64,000 bases of DNA, from positions 1 through 64,000 of the forward strand of contig DF237296.1 of NCBI GenBank assembly GCA_000708835.1, given 5' to 3'. The translations under genes were made by a program, and so were the position numbers. This DNA is from Klebsormidium nitens (Eukaryota > Streptophyta > Klebsormidiophyceae > Klebsormidiales > Klebsormidiaceae). The notes below the pieces were generated by a model. The model was given only the letters and a program-made list of their open reading frames with translations. It was not told the origin of the DNA and did no database searches. Of the stretch, positions 24,101 through 35,600 are shown one piece after another; the first letter of the stretch is position 1; each line of letters opens with the position of its first letter.

Positions 24101-26107
24101 GCAATAAGTACTCGGCGATTCAATCACCTGCACCGTTGAGCGCATTTTACCCAGATTGACCAGAATGAGTATCACTGAAAGCAGAGCCCGTCAAACTCAA
24201 AGAAATTGCTTCCTCACTGTTTGAAACGTCCTGAAAACCCTGCAAACCATTGCGATGTTCATTACTATCTCTCCATGAGGTCGTTTCAGCGGTTGAACCC
24301 AACCTTTGGAAAGTCATAACCGGCTTTTAGATCGGATCCAGGATCTCCGTGTTTTGAGACCTTAAAGAACATACAGAGTCGTATCTCTTCGCTGACTGAA
24401 ATTGTAACGTCCTAGCACTCTCGCCGATTGGCAGAGCAAAGCGAGGTAAGAATCGCGCAGAACTTTCTCAAGCAATCTCCTGCAGAGTAGCGCTCACAAT
24501 GATCGAGTCTGGCGACATTGCCATACGCGATCCAACTGCCAAAGCTTCACCTGAATCCCTCCAACTCGCAGGGCCACTTCGCAACCCCTCCCAGGTTGTC
24601 CTGGTAACCAACCCTCTTAACCCATGGTTTCGGCCCGACGTCAAAGTACTCCGCCCAGTTGCTTATGCTCTCCAGGCCGTTAACCTCCCGGTCATGGTAA
24701 CCGTAAATGTTGTCGAACGTGCGAGTGTAACGCTTTTTGACGGCTTTTGGGAGGGCGAAAAAAGCTTGCTCCTGTGTTTGAAGCTGGTGAAAGGTGGACG
24801 GGGAAACGGCGTGATTGCAAACCTAGATACAGCGGAACGGAACAGACGAGCGGAATGAGTGAGCAGAACGATTCACAAGGAGGAGCGGAGTGGTCGTGCA
24901 AGTTGAAAAGCCTCTTTCCGGATCGAAGGTGCTGAATCAGAGTGAGGGTCGTTATGATTGACCACTCAAGACAGCGGAAAGAACGAGCGAAAGCACTGAA
25001 CGGAACGAGCGGAATAACGCGCTTTTAAGTGAAGGCCATGGGAAGCCTGTATGTGCTTTCAAAGCTGTCGGACAAGAAAGAAAAGATCGCTGTAACTTGA
25101 GAACTCAGGGAACGGAAAGTACGAGCCGAATGAGCGGACGAATGCACGAGCGGAGCCGAAAAAGCGAGCGGAACAAGCCAATAGACTGAAGCGAAAAGAT
25201 ATATGCAAAAGAAAGAGCTCGCATTTTTCGCACTGAAGCTGCTGGTCCAAGGAATGGGGGCCCAAACGAGTTCCGCGAATCTGAGAAGCGCACTGATCGA
25301 TCAAGACATGGGAGGATATGGCAGCACGACTGAGGGGGAACGGGAAGGGAGATCGCATTCAAGAGATAGGATACCTAGGTCATCTGTATAAGTGAGTCGA
25401 CGATGTGTTCGGTGAAACAGTCTGAGCTCAATGGTGCTGACAGAAGGAGGGGGGCATAAGTTCGATAATCTTGGAAGCGGAACTGGCAGATTGCGACCAG
25501 GACTATTGTGACTCTGTAAGTCGAGGTCATGGATTTATTCGGTCAGATGCAGCGCGGCGCCTCAGCCACTATTCGTCAGGGCAAAAGCGCTTCTGTTCTG
25601 AAGGTCGAAGAGTCGTTTCAACCGGCTCAGATTGCACTGAGATCATACTTTAACCACAGGCGGACAAGAGGGAACACCCGAGTACAGACTCACCTGCAAA
25701 AACCCCCACCGCCTGCAAGCTGCCCCAATATCGCGCACCACTTTCGCCCTTTGACAAGGGTCCTGGGACCACAATCCTTCCAAGTCTACGACTGGAATCC
25801 TCTCCCCCCAAGAGGAACAAAAGCGGTGCGGTTCGACTTTCAGAGGCCACCGAAACGAGGGCAGGTCGTCATTGCCAATGTCAACAATGGCGTCATTTTC
25901 TGTCCTGTCTGCATTCTGTTTGCCAATGTTATTGAGAGTATCACTACTCTCAAGCCCAATTCTACATCCCAGGGCACCAAGAGAAAGTCGTGGGCTGTTT
26001 TTAGCAGAGCTGGTCGACACCTTCAGTGGCGTCATGTGTGGGCTGTCTACAATAGAACCACTGGTCAACCACTGGGTTGTGACTTTTACGCACCCTCCCG
26101 CAGCCAT
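21163..26107 (-). CDS. 2-oxoglutarate/Fe(II)-dependent dioxygenase (plant DOXC type), reading frame broken in exon 5
   Basis: It belongs to the soluble 2-oxoglutarate oxygenases of plant specialised and hormone metabolism; the substrate cannot be read. Exons (minus strand): 26107-25694, 24822-24551, 24088-23894, 23360-23225, 22603-22470, 21297-21163. Exon 1 has the family start ERIPVVDLEG and RRWGFLQ. Exon 2 has NHAVSPSTFHQL and WAEYFDVGPKPW. Exon 3 ends VVKYPRCPDPDHILGYNS. Exon 4 has the first two iron ligands (HTDSGLLSI) and HFVVNVGDMLQ. Exon 5 has HRVF, the third ligand, and ERFSSPFF, the Arg-x-Ser 2-oxoglutarate site. Exon 6 has RYRPVPWSEF. Exon 5 is 134 nt where a multiple of three is needed: VLTNGIY and HRVFASVAHERF are in different frames, split near 22580. 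This could be a pseudogene or a base error. Exon 4 appears to use a GC donor. The N-terminus, about 90 residues before the domain, is long and its start uncertain. Confidence 0.85.
21950..22448 (-). repeat. Four tandem decayed copies of dioxygenase exon 5 with donors
   Basis: The exon 5 end (FSSPFFLMPAFETQ then IAPLQGLLSAS and a GT donor) recurs in tandem downstream. Copies end at donors near 22338, 22194 and 22057, with a fourth relic at about 21950-22015. The unit is roughly 110-140 bp. The nearest has a 1-nt deletion. The second and third stay open over this stretch and read RVSSPFLLMPAFEAQ and RFSSPILLMSAFDAQ. Only the live exon keeps the HRV iron-ligand motif. Inter-unit sequence is rich in TTCCGTTCTCG-like words on the coding strand. 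Confidence 0.9.
24830..25180 (-). repeat. Pyrimidine-rich word repeat in dioxygenase intron 1
   Basis: Words of the form TTCCGCTCGTTCCG (coding strand) recur with variations through this stretch and again around 21870-22330. They are purine-rich on the plus strand (GGAACGAGCGGAA). They are not exon-derived as far as I can see and are confined to this gene within the window. Confidence 0.6.
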
Positions 26108-28209
26108 GGCTGCAACAGCGGTGGTTCAATAAGTAAAACCTTGCTGATACTCTGCTTCGTCCGGAGTGCAATCTGCAGTCGACCTCAGCTGCTGGTCTCA
26201 AGCGATGAGCGGGTGACTCGTTACATGGAGCTCAAGACAGTTTTACCATCAAAGATACTCGAGCTGGCAGCTTTCAGAACAGCGCAGTAAGTTACAACCT
26301 TATCCCAGGCAGGGAATGTCGAGGTCACGTAAGATCAAGCCTTACAAGACAGAAGCTCAGGGTATCGCAACTGGTATACGACATGGCAGCTGGGCCTGTA
26401 TGCCACTGAACATGAGACCCAAGCATGACACCTTTTGAAGCAAACCGACTCTATCAGGCGTCTAAGTTCTTACGGTCAGATAACCTATTTTGGTTATGCA
26501 CAACAACGCATTTGCATGTACTGTACCCTTTGAGAACCACCAGCTACGAGTGAACACCTTACTTTGCGCCCTTATCCCATGCAATGTGCAATGTGGCTGC
26601 CAGTCCAGCAGGTCTTTCGTGCATTCTCTGCTGTCGTGGAGAGAACGAGAAGCTGTTCAAGGAGAACAGAAAGTGGTGAGCTGATTGAAAGCTGACTTGC
26701 CAAGATCTCGCCGCTGTTGTATCCGTGACCTTTGTATCCGTGACCTTTGCATGCGCCCATCTTTCGCAGGTACCTAAACGCCCAGAAGTCTACCGTTCCA
26801 GCCCCCAGAATCATTAATGGCAGCATTGCATGCAGTGCTGCACTCACTCACAGTTCCGTCTTCGTGTAAGCTCAGCTGGGGCCTGCTTCCTATAAGCTCA
26901 AGGAAGCAGGCCCCTGGCCCAGCCGTGAGATCTAGCAAAGGAACTTCTCAGCTGCTGAGCTGGACCAGCTGAGCACTATACTGTCGATCGCAGCTTATCC
27001 GACGGACATCAGCTCTTTAGATGACATCACAGAATCAAGCGGCATGCAGATAATCTCTCCACCCACGAGGGACCGCCGGGGGTCCGAAACATGATTGTAA
27101 AACCATTCAAATTAGATCATGATCATGACTATAGTAATAAAGTTGACTTCAGAGCACTAGCGTATGGTGACATGTTTAACTACTACCATCGATATCAAAA
27201 GCTTCACTGAAGATGATCCACCATTTGCAGCAGGCAATGTACCGTCCAACATGATTGCAGAAAAGTTTCTGAGTCCTTCCTGCGCATGGCTCTTCCAGTG
27301 CATGCGGGGAGGTCATGGTCAAGCCCCCAGCGCAAAGATCAGTGGAAGTCGACGCATTAATGTGACCGGACACTGAGCGGCTGCAAACGATCAATATCCT
27401 CAAAGTGCCAGTGGAGAGAATCTTCTAGCCGTCAATGATCAGAGTTCACACCAACCTATGGGCGCCTCTGTAAGAGTCTCTTCCATGTACGTCGAATCAA
27501 ACTTGAATTGTGTGAAAGTTTGATGGGGCGGTGCGAAATCGAATGATCCCCCATAAGACGATCCTAGTACCTAAGTATCCGAGGCAGATAAGGTGACCGT
27601 CCAACCTGGTGGACATACTATGCGTGACGGGTATATGACGACTCGCGTAGCCCAACTATGGGCCGCACATTGCATGCGAGCTCGGCTAGAGCTAGCTAGA
27701 CTGTTGATCGGCATCAGTTGAATTCAAGAACCATGCAGATAAATACAGGTAGATGCCAGGGACACGTACTTATAGCGTCTTGATGCCTCGTGCCAAATGG
27801 CGACCACCAGGCAGCAGCATGAGGCATCCAATATCACAGTGAGACGGACATGCTGATGGACATCATCATGGCATCATCCAACAATTGAGCAGAAGCCGGA
27901 TACGGTAACACAATACAAGAAGCTGACTGATATATACTGAGCCACTTGCAGGCTCTCCAAGTCCATGCGAATTTGAAAGGCCGATCGCAGAACAAACAAG
28001 TGTGCAAACGACCCGATGCTGACATCCGAAATTTCATCCGCCTTGAATTACATGACATGCGACAGAGTTGCGGGCTACATTCGTTTACATGTTGGTACTC
28101 CGAGCAGCCACTCCGTCAAAAACCATGCATATCAACGAACGAACGGCGCTGCATGGAGCAAGTAGCTTTGGAGAAACAATATTTGTACACAGGTCTTCCG
28201 CACTTGTTC
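26108..28209. other. Intergenic region upstream of the dioxygenase
   Basis: It separates the dioxygenase start from the eS25 stop, both on the minus strand. Apart from the hairpin at 26878-26914 I see nothing. The dioxygenase promoter must lie here. Confidence 0.5.
26878..26914. other. Perfect 13-bp hairpin
   Basis: The arms GGGGCCTGCTTCC and GGAAGCAGGCCCC surround an 11-nt loop. It lies about 770 bp upstream of the dioxygenase start and 1.3 kb past the eS25 stop. No function can be assigned. Confidence 0.7.
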
Positions 28210-31197
28210 TTAGGTGTTGGTTGCCCGTGTGTAGATGAGCTGGGTAGCGTGCTTGCTGATGGGGCGGATGTGACCCTGCTCTTCCAACGCCCTCAGCGCC
28301 GCTCTCGCAAGGCTCCCGTTTATCTGTATGAAGAGAGTCAGCATGTCAGATCCTTTTATTCTCGTACATGGAATGCAAGTTACATCATGGCACCAACCCG
28401 TAGGCTGCCACAACATTCCTGAATGGCTGGCAAAAATCTCCCCGTAAGGTGTGAACTTGTCTAGCCAGTCCTAAGAATGTGCCTAAACCGCACCAGGAGA
28501 AACGTATCGAATTTTCATTGAATGTCTCTGACCCATGTTTTGTAATCAATTCATATTTGGGAATGCAACCTGCTCAGAAAAGTACAGCACTCTGATGGAT
28601 AACTGAAACCAGACAGATAAAGACCTTACACCCTAAGAGACTTGGACAGAAGGTCACCACTCTTCAAGCCTATACCATGACCCCCGTACAGGGGTCCAGA
28701 TTCGACAAGATAGACCAACTGACCCTTCTCGCATTCTGCTCCACTTATCCCTTTTGCTGCACTTGACTTTCCTGAGGAGCCCAGGTAAGGAACACTCTTG
28801 AGCTGCTTTCACCACCCAGTGCGTAACAATACACATGCCACAAGAACTACATGCGACGACAAACTTCCTCACTTTGATCACTTTGCCTGTGCAACCAACC
28901 GAGTCCATGACCAAAAAAGACAACAAATACGCACCTCAAGAAGGTCAGACCCATGTTTCAATGCTTCGGTTTTGACTTAGCCTCAGAGAGCGAATCGACT
29001 TTCAGCTTGATCCAAAGTGGATCTTTGAATAACCAACGTACACATCCAAAAAAGACAACAGAGCAGATTGGATGCTTACCCTGAGTCTGTCACTGAGGAC
29101 GGACGGGGTGATCAGCTTGTACTTGGGGACTTCAGACAGCAGCTTATCGTATGACGCCTTCTCGAACAACACCTGGTTGTTGACCTGTAGCCAAGAAAGT
29201 AATCGCCAATTTAGCCAATGTTCCCCACTTTCGACCCACTTCCAGCGGCCAAGTATGGTCTTGCTTGGGACCAACTCCGAAAGTGGTCTTGTGCGAAGCG
29301 CTTCTTTCGGGTTCAAAAAATGCTAAAAACGATGAACATAATGAATGAACCTACCAGCAGCCTGATTCGAAAAAACCGAGACCCAACCACATAACTACAA
29401 GCTTCTTCAGCGTGTGCTGGCGCAACTGGTTCGCTTACGGTTGCAACTCCAGGCCCACTAATGAGAGCAAAAACCTGAAATCTTCTGGCTGGTGTCCGAC
29501 CTTCAATGGGCCCGACTTTTTTCGTCCGAAACGTCAACAAGGCTTGTGTTGAGAAACAAGGACAAACAGCCAGGGAACGGACACCCTTGACCAACACTAT
29601 ATGTGACTCACACACAACATTTCGCCGACTGTTCATGTCAAAATGCGCGAACAGCCTGCCCTCTCTCTGGAAGTAACTTGATCAGTTCCAAAAACATGCC
29701 TCGTCCTGCTTCTTTCTCATTTCTTTGCTGGTGTCGATGTAAGGAAGTATGCGGAACTCTAGAAGGTCGTCTCTGGTGGTGACATCTGATACTCCGTGCA
29801 GGAAATCAGAGCGAGCCAGCAAATACGGATGCGTTTACTGGTCTTACCTTCTCCTTTTGCTTTCCCTTGGACCACTTCTTCTTCTTCTGCTTGCCGCCCC
29901 CGCTCTTGGCGGGCTTGGCAGCCTGGGTAGGCTTGGCCGCCTTGGGAGCCTGCCAAAAGAAGGGCACGCCTGGTTACACCATGATTTCCAGAGGTCTAAC
30001 GAGGGGGGGTTCCAGACTTTTTCGGTCACCAGCCTGACTTGACTGATCCTTGAGCGGGACCGGTGTTATCTGAGTTGGTATTGGGAAATGCAACCCAGCG
30101 GGGAACCTTTGGTTGCCAATAACAGTGCAGAATCCTAGGTGCAATAGGTTGTCAGTACACCCAGCATCAAACATGACAAAGACTGGACAAGCGAAACCGC
30201 TGTTGAGAAGTGTACTCAGGGGATGGCTGCTACCTGTGCCTCTAAACCCAGCTTCTTTCAAGGAGAACACTCAGGAAAAACCTGCGTCGATAACTGCTCG
30301 CATACCCTGTTATGATGATTTAAAGTAGCCCTTCGTAAGGCAGTCTCGTATCTCTTAGGCGATCTAGGCCATCCCCTCGTGCAAAGCAGAAACACGGATG
30401 GCGCTCTGCAGCAGACCCTTCCGAGGCTGCTGTGTTTATCCCTATCCAAGCGTAACCCTGACCCTGTTTGTTTGCAGATTTTCACGCCCAATCTCAATAG
30501 CCTAGGGCACCTGATTGCGGGTCAACTATACAGCGAGTAACATGGTAACGGTCCTAAGCAGTGATCCAAGGCTACCGACCGTATCCTGCGGCGGCAGCGT
30601 TTGGAACTGTCTTCTAAAGATGCAATCTTACACAAAGCTCAATTTCCAAACACGTCTAATGCATGGACCGGAACCGCAGAAACCAGGAAAAAGTTGGCCG
30701 GACCATAAGGAACCTCCGTGCGCACACAGAAGAATACAGAGACATCGCCAGCTTGGAAGGACCTGGATAACGACTGGATACCATTACCAACTGATGACCA
30801 GCAAAGTACACAGAAATCAAGCCAACTTTCTCTGCCCCATGGCTAGGCCGGAGCGAAGGGGTTATATTGAACCTTTTAACACAATAAAGCCGGGGGCTTC
30901 AGTAGCCCTACCGTCCTAATCGCCCATCTTGCGCCCCAACCTCGACCATTATCAACTGAAAGCTGCCTTCCCTTTCTTGATCGGAGAGATATACAATAGA
31001 CCAGCCGCATCCCGTGAATGATTCCTCTTGTGAGGTTTGTGACCGTGTAAGCTTCCTCTTTCTATATCCATTCGGACCGTACATTGTTGAAGACCTCTGC
31101 CAAACACACCCCACGTTACAACCGCCCCGCAAACCAAGAAACAATTCAGATGATTGTAATGAGTACCATGAGGAGGAACAAGCACGAGCCTCACCAT
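28210..31197 (-). CDS. RPS25: 40S ribosomal protein eS25, 4 exons
   Basis: This is a component of the small cytosolic ribosomal subunit head. Exons (minus strand): 31197-31195 (ATG only), 29949-29848, 29184-29080, 28323-28210. Together they encode 107 residues, against 108 in Arabidopsis. Exon 2 is the basic N-terminal tail ([20 protein letters not shown]). Exon 3 reads [16 protein letters not shown] and [14 protein letters not shown], and exon 4 starts [19 protein letters not shown] and ends IYTRATNT. The start lies on a separate exon because exon 2 opens with APK directly after a good acceptor. The ATG at 31195-31197 is followed by GTGAGG and preceded by a pyrimidine-rich leader, typical of ribosomal protein genes. 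That exon is inferred; the other three are certain. I saw no decayed exon copies here. Confidence 0.95.
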
Positions 31198-31375
31198 CTT
31201 GCAAGCAGCCCCAACGTCCCTTCCCCTGGGCGCCTCTTGACGTGCTCTGCCTACTTGGCTCGCGTGAAAGAGGGAGGAGGAGACGCGAGCAAGCGAGAAG
31301 AACCAAATTGGAAATCGGGTTTGAAGAGAACAGTTTCTGTTCAATCCCAGACCTGCACATTCACTCCCCGGTATC

Positions 31376-31385
31376 AAATTTATAA
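31376..31385 (-). promoter_or_regulatory. Possible TATA box of the eS25 gene
   Basis: The minus strand reads TTATAAATTT about 180 nt upstream of the inferred ATG. A start site 30 nt further on would leave a leader of about 150 nt. Confidence 0.35.
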
Positions 31386-31397
31386 CTCTCAAGACAG

Positions 31398-31540
31398 ATA
31401 ATAGTAAGCCAAGATAATAGTAAGCTCCGACTAACACTAAAAACCCTAACCTGAAATGAAGCACCCGCTCCGCACCCGTACCCACCCTAACCACCATACT
31501 AACCCTACCCGTCACAGTGCGGTTACCTTACTATTATCTG
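31398..31540. mobile_element. Small foldback (MITE-like) element
   Basis: AGATAATAGTAAG occurs twice at the left end (31398-31426), and its reverse complement CTTACTATTATCT occurs at the right end, about 31528-31540. The interior is strongly strand-biased, with CCCTAACC- and CACCCGTACC-like words. A diverged relative of the interior occurs at 3847-3896. No transposase is present. Confidence 0.6.
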
Positions 31541-32610
31541 GGCTAATACTATTATTTTTCTTGAGTTTCATATCAAATTTCCCCCGAGGACATGTTTTAG
31601 CAATTTAAGTGTCAAACAACGGATACGGAAACGCCCCGTTGAGTTGAACACTCAAATACTTGAACGGAATTGTCACAGTCTCTTCCGGGCACACCCTAAA
31701 AAGTAGTTTCCTCTAACCCCAGCGTGGAATCACAGGCTGGCCGGTCAGTCTTGACTCTTGAACCAGCAAAGTTCCCACTCGTCTCCAAAATCTGCTAGTG
31801 TTGGTGCTAGTTACACTGAAGTCTGAATCCCACGTCTTTTCTGCCATCATCGGTGATGCTGGAGTGGTGCAATCCCTACAATCCTGGCCATTTAGAAGCT
31901 GAACTCAAGAGCAGAAGAATCCTACATTGTGACGACCAGGTAGCTGGAGACACCGAACACAAAATGAAGCAGACTTTGACCACCTTTTAGCAGCAGCGGT
32001 AACGCTGTGGTCAACACCTTCGGCAATCAGGTAAGGAACTTTCCCTGAACTTTCCCCTTCACGTTGCTCTTCTCCAGAAGTTGCTTTAGTTGCTTTGGTT
32101 GCTATATGTCCCCAGGCTTTGAGGTTGTACCATTTGTTCATGGTTCGCAACAGCACAACTTCCGCTCCGTGTTGATCGCTCCATCGATTACAGTACATAC
32201 AGACAGTCAGTACAATCCCTCAAGAATTTCAAACTCCTGAATGTTTTGAATTGCTTGTTGGGAGAATACCTTTGGTGGTGGTGGTTGCTTGAGGTTGGAA
32301 GGCCAGTATGCCCCTGTATGCTTGAAAACTGATGGTCAATGTGGTTGCCAACCGATTTTAGATCGACTCCTCCTGAAGCCAGTCTCCTCAATGCTGGTTC
32401 AAGATAAAAAGAGTCGAATTTGAACGGGGAATCTTATTGCAGTACATCTATCGAGTTGACTTGATGGAACCTTCTTTTTCCACAGAAGTCCTACTTGAAA
32501 AGATTCTAGTCAATAAAAGAGTTCTTGATATTTCTCCTATAGCTGCGGGAGAATCTCTATCATTGATAATGCCTCTCTAACACTCTCCCTTGTCTCCAGG
32601 TTTCGCAGCC

Positions 32611-35600
32611 ATGGCTCTCTGCGTCAGCCAAGCCTTTGGGCCAGTAACTGCTGGGTTAAGTGCGGGTTACGCCTCTAACCCCAGTGACAAACGACAGCCC
32701 CTTCTGCCCCCTTCCCACTTCTGCCACCACCTGTCCTCTCTTGTTAGACGTAACCGCTGTCTAAGCCTTCAAACCCCTTCTGGGACTGGGCACAATAGGA
32801 GATGGAATCAAAGGCGCTTATACATTAGTAAAGTTCAGTGTTCTGCGCAAGATGAGGGGGGCGAGTTTGGCAGCGAAGCGGCCCCCCAAGAGGGATGGGA
32901 ACGAGATGCGGCGGCCGCGCGCGTAGCAGAACTGGCGGAGAAAGCAGGGGCGGCCGGGGTGGGGCGTCGGAAGCTCAGCTTCAAAGCGGTGACTGCTGCA
33001 GCCGAGGGCGTTAAAGGGGGGGGTGGAGATGGCAGCGCTGAAGGTGCTCCGGAAACGAGGGGTGTTGGAAGGGGCGAACGGCCCGCCGTTCGGGAGACGT
33101 CTTCTGAGGGCAGAAGTGATATTGCAGACGGAGGGTTTGGCAAGGAATCTCAGAGGGGGGGCAATGACTTTGGTGAGAGGTTGGTGCAGAGACCTAGGGC
33201 CAAAGACGAAGAGGGGTTTGGTGGGGGCTTAAGAAGACGACAGGAGCGATCGCCAGTTAGCGGCACTGGGTTGGATGCTCGCAAGGGGCCATGGGTTAGG
33301 GGAGGCGCGTCAACTGAAGAGCCTCCCAGGAGCAGTGGCGATGACTTCTTCAGGGATGTCGACAACGGAATGGAAGCTCGATCGAGGGGAGGCTATGGTG
33401 ACCGAGAAAGCGACGGGTTTGCACGAGAGGGTGCGTTTAGGGAGCGCTTTGACGAACTTGGGTTTAGATCCAACCGGGATTCTAACCGAGAACGTAACTT
33501 TGAGCGTTATGAGGATCAGGACAACTTCGAGGGCAGGCGGGAGGATCGACGTTCCTTTCAGGGGGGTGCCAGAGGTGCCCGAAATAGTGGGTGGGAAGAG
33601 GAAGGTAATGATTTTGACAGGGGAGAAACGGATTACGGCTCCGAGAGTAGCCGAAATGTGTGGCGCCGTGACGTGGGGGTGGTGGATAATGGTGGAGACT
33701 TTAGGCCCCCTCCGCCAAAGCCGGTGTGGCGAAACCAAAAAGGGGGGGAAGACATTCTGGGAACCAAGGCGTTGGTTGCTCGAGAACGCGCGGAAGCGGA
33801 CGGCGAATTGGGGGGGAGAAGAGCACAAGAAGACTGGGCCGATCGACCCCCCCGGAACGGAAGGGGACGCGGGGGTGACCCGAGGGGGGCTCCGTTTAGG
33901 AGGGACCGCATGGGGGTGAGAGCTTGGAATAAGCGGGACGATGCTCCTGGATCGGAGTGGGGGGGTGCACCTTCTAGAAGCCAAGGGCGCAGGGGGGGCG
34001 GTTTTGGGGGGGGATCAGACGAGTGGGAAAATGAAGCTCGGGGGGGGGAGCTGGGAAGTGACGAAGAAGGGGGAGGGGAGATCAGCAGTTGGGGCCCGAG
34101 AGGGAACACTAAGAAGGTCGGCGTTAGAGGGAGTGTCTCAGGTGCCGCGAAGGGAAGCTTTAGCCGGGCCCCCGAGGGGCGCGTTGGGAGACGATCTGAA
34201 GAGGCGGGAGCGGGTTTCTCGCGAACTTTTAACGCTCCGGGGGGTCCGAGAAGCGGAGACAGGTTTAGACGGAGTGAGAGGGGAGACGCGGTTCCAACTA
34301 GAGACGAGTGGTCGCGGCCCGAGCCTGTCCAGAGACGGTCCGAACCCCCCCGTGGATTTTCGGACGCCTCTCGGTTTTCGTCCGAATCCCCTCTGAATCC
34401 GCCGGATTCTGGGCGGAATCCGTCCGGATCCGCTCGGGACACGGGCCGGCGACCGTCCGAAAGCGCTTGGAGGAGTCCTTTCGCGGCCAACGGCGCGGAC
34501 CAAACTTTTGTCCGCAGAACGAGAGACGGGGGACGCGAGTTTGGTTATAACGACTACCCGGCTCCCGACGGAGAAGAGAGAACCTCTCTGTCCGCAGAGG
34601 AGAAGAAGGACCGCCGAAAGATGAAGCAAGTCAAGTTGGAAGGGCCTGGGTGTTACGGTTGCGGCGCGAGGCTACAAGTGAGCTACCCGGGGGGGCCAGG
34701 TTATCTGCGGCCCGATGTATACGAGCTGGTGAGGCGTTCGCTTATGAATCTTCAGTCTTCAGTTTGACTCCGAAATGGATTGGGTAATGGTTGGAAGCGC
34801 AGCGCTTTTTGGTGCTACCGCCGTGTCGAGTCTCCGTTTTAATCTGCATTTGTGGGAGACCAGGTTGTCTGCGGTCGGATGTATACGAGTTGGTGAGGCG
34901 TTCTCTTACAGCCGTCCGGATCTGATTGCCGGTTTGCTGTCCCCGACTGACCCAAATTTTGAAAAGTTTCTGAGCCGGCTGATAAGAGATTCCGTGGCTA
35001 ACCGTACAAGATTGTGACGTCTGGTCAGACCATAGCTGGAATCTATCTAGATCTATGCTCTGCGAGGTTGGAACGTCCAACTTTGGTCCGACTCTGTTTG
35101 ATCGATTGGTAGTGTTCAAGTCGATTGCAGAGACCTCTATAAATGCATACGATGAGAACAGCTTCGAGCGTCTAGGTTGATCGAAAACGCTGACTGATGG
35201 TCCTCGAAAGTGGGTCGGCAGAGCTCGCAACCTGAGTCCTCTTACGTAAAGTTCTGTCGTATTATGAAGCTGATGAGGAGCTTGATAATCCAGGAGCTTT
35301 TCTGTCGCTTAGTTGCTCTGGTCGTAAACGTCGAACCGAGAACGTTTTGCCAAATGGCTGGGCAGCGACTGATTGCAGTGCTCGCGCTGAGACGCTTTGA
35401 TGCTATTGTTGCGTGATCGCCTCAAAAAATGAACAGACCCAGAATCACGAAGTCCTAGGAACCGTGCGCACGCGTCTACCAATCGACACTAGCAGACTCT
35501 CAGACCAGAAATCCGTGAATATGCAGAAGCGCACGCACCGACAACTCGGAGAAACGCTCTGCGGGCGATGCACGGAGTTGGCGCACGGGAAGATGGTGCC

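Larger units (their letters stand above)
31198..32610. promoter_or_regulatory. Divergent promoter region, eS25 / BPG2
   Basis: It contains the eS25 leader and possible TATA box, the foldback element, and the BPG2 leader. TTGTCTCCAG ending at 32600, ten bases before the BPG2 ATG, looks like the acceptor of a leader intron whose donor I could not place. Confidence 0.5.

Noticed and set aside
31430-31515. CCCTAACC-like words as telomeric repeat
   Set aside because: The words are irregular and lie inside a foldback element, with no run of exact units.
33310-34490. Long minus-strand open frames (up to 285 residues) opposite BPG2 exon 1
   Set aside because: They are shadows of a GC-rich low-complexity coding exon. 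They are Pro/Ser/Arg-rich with no domain, and the plus-strand frame continues into a clear GTPase.
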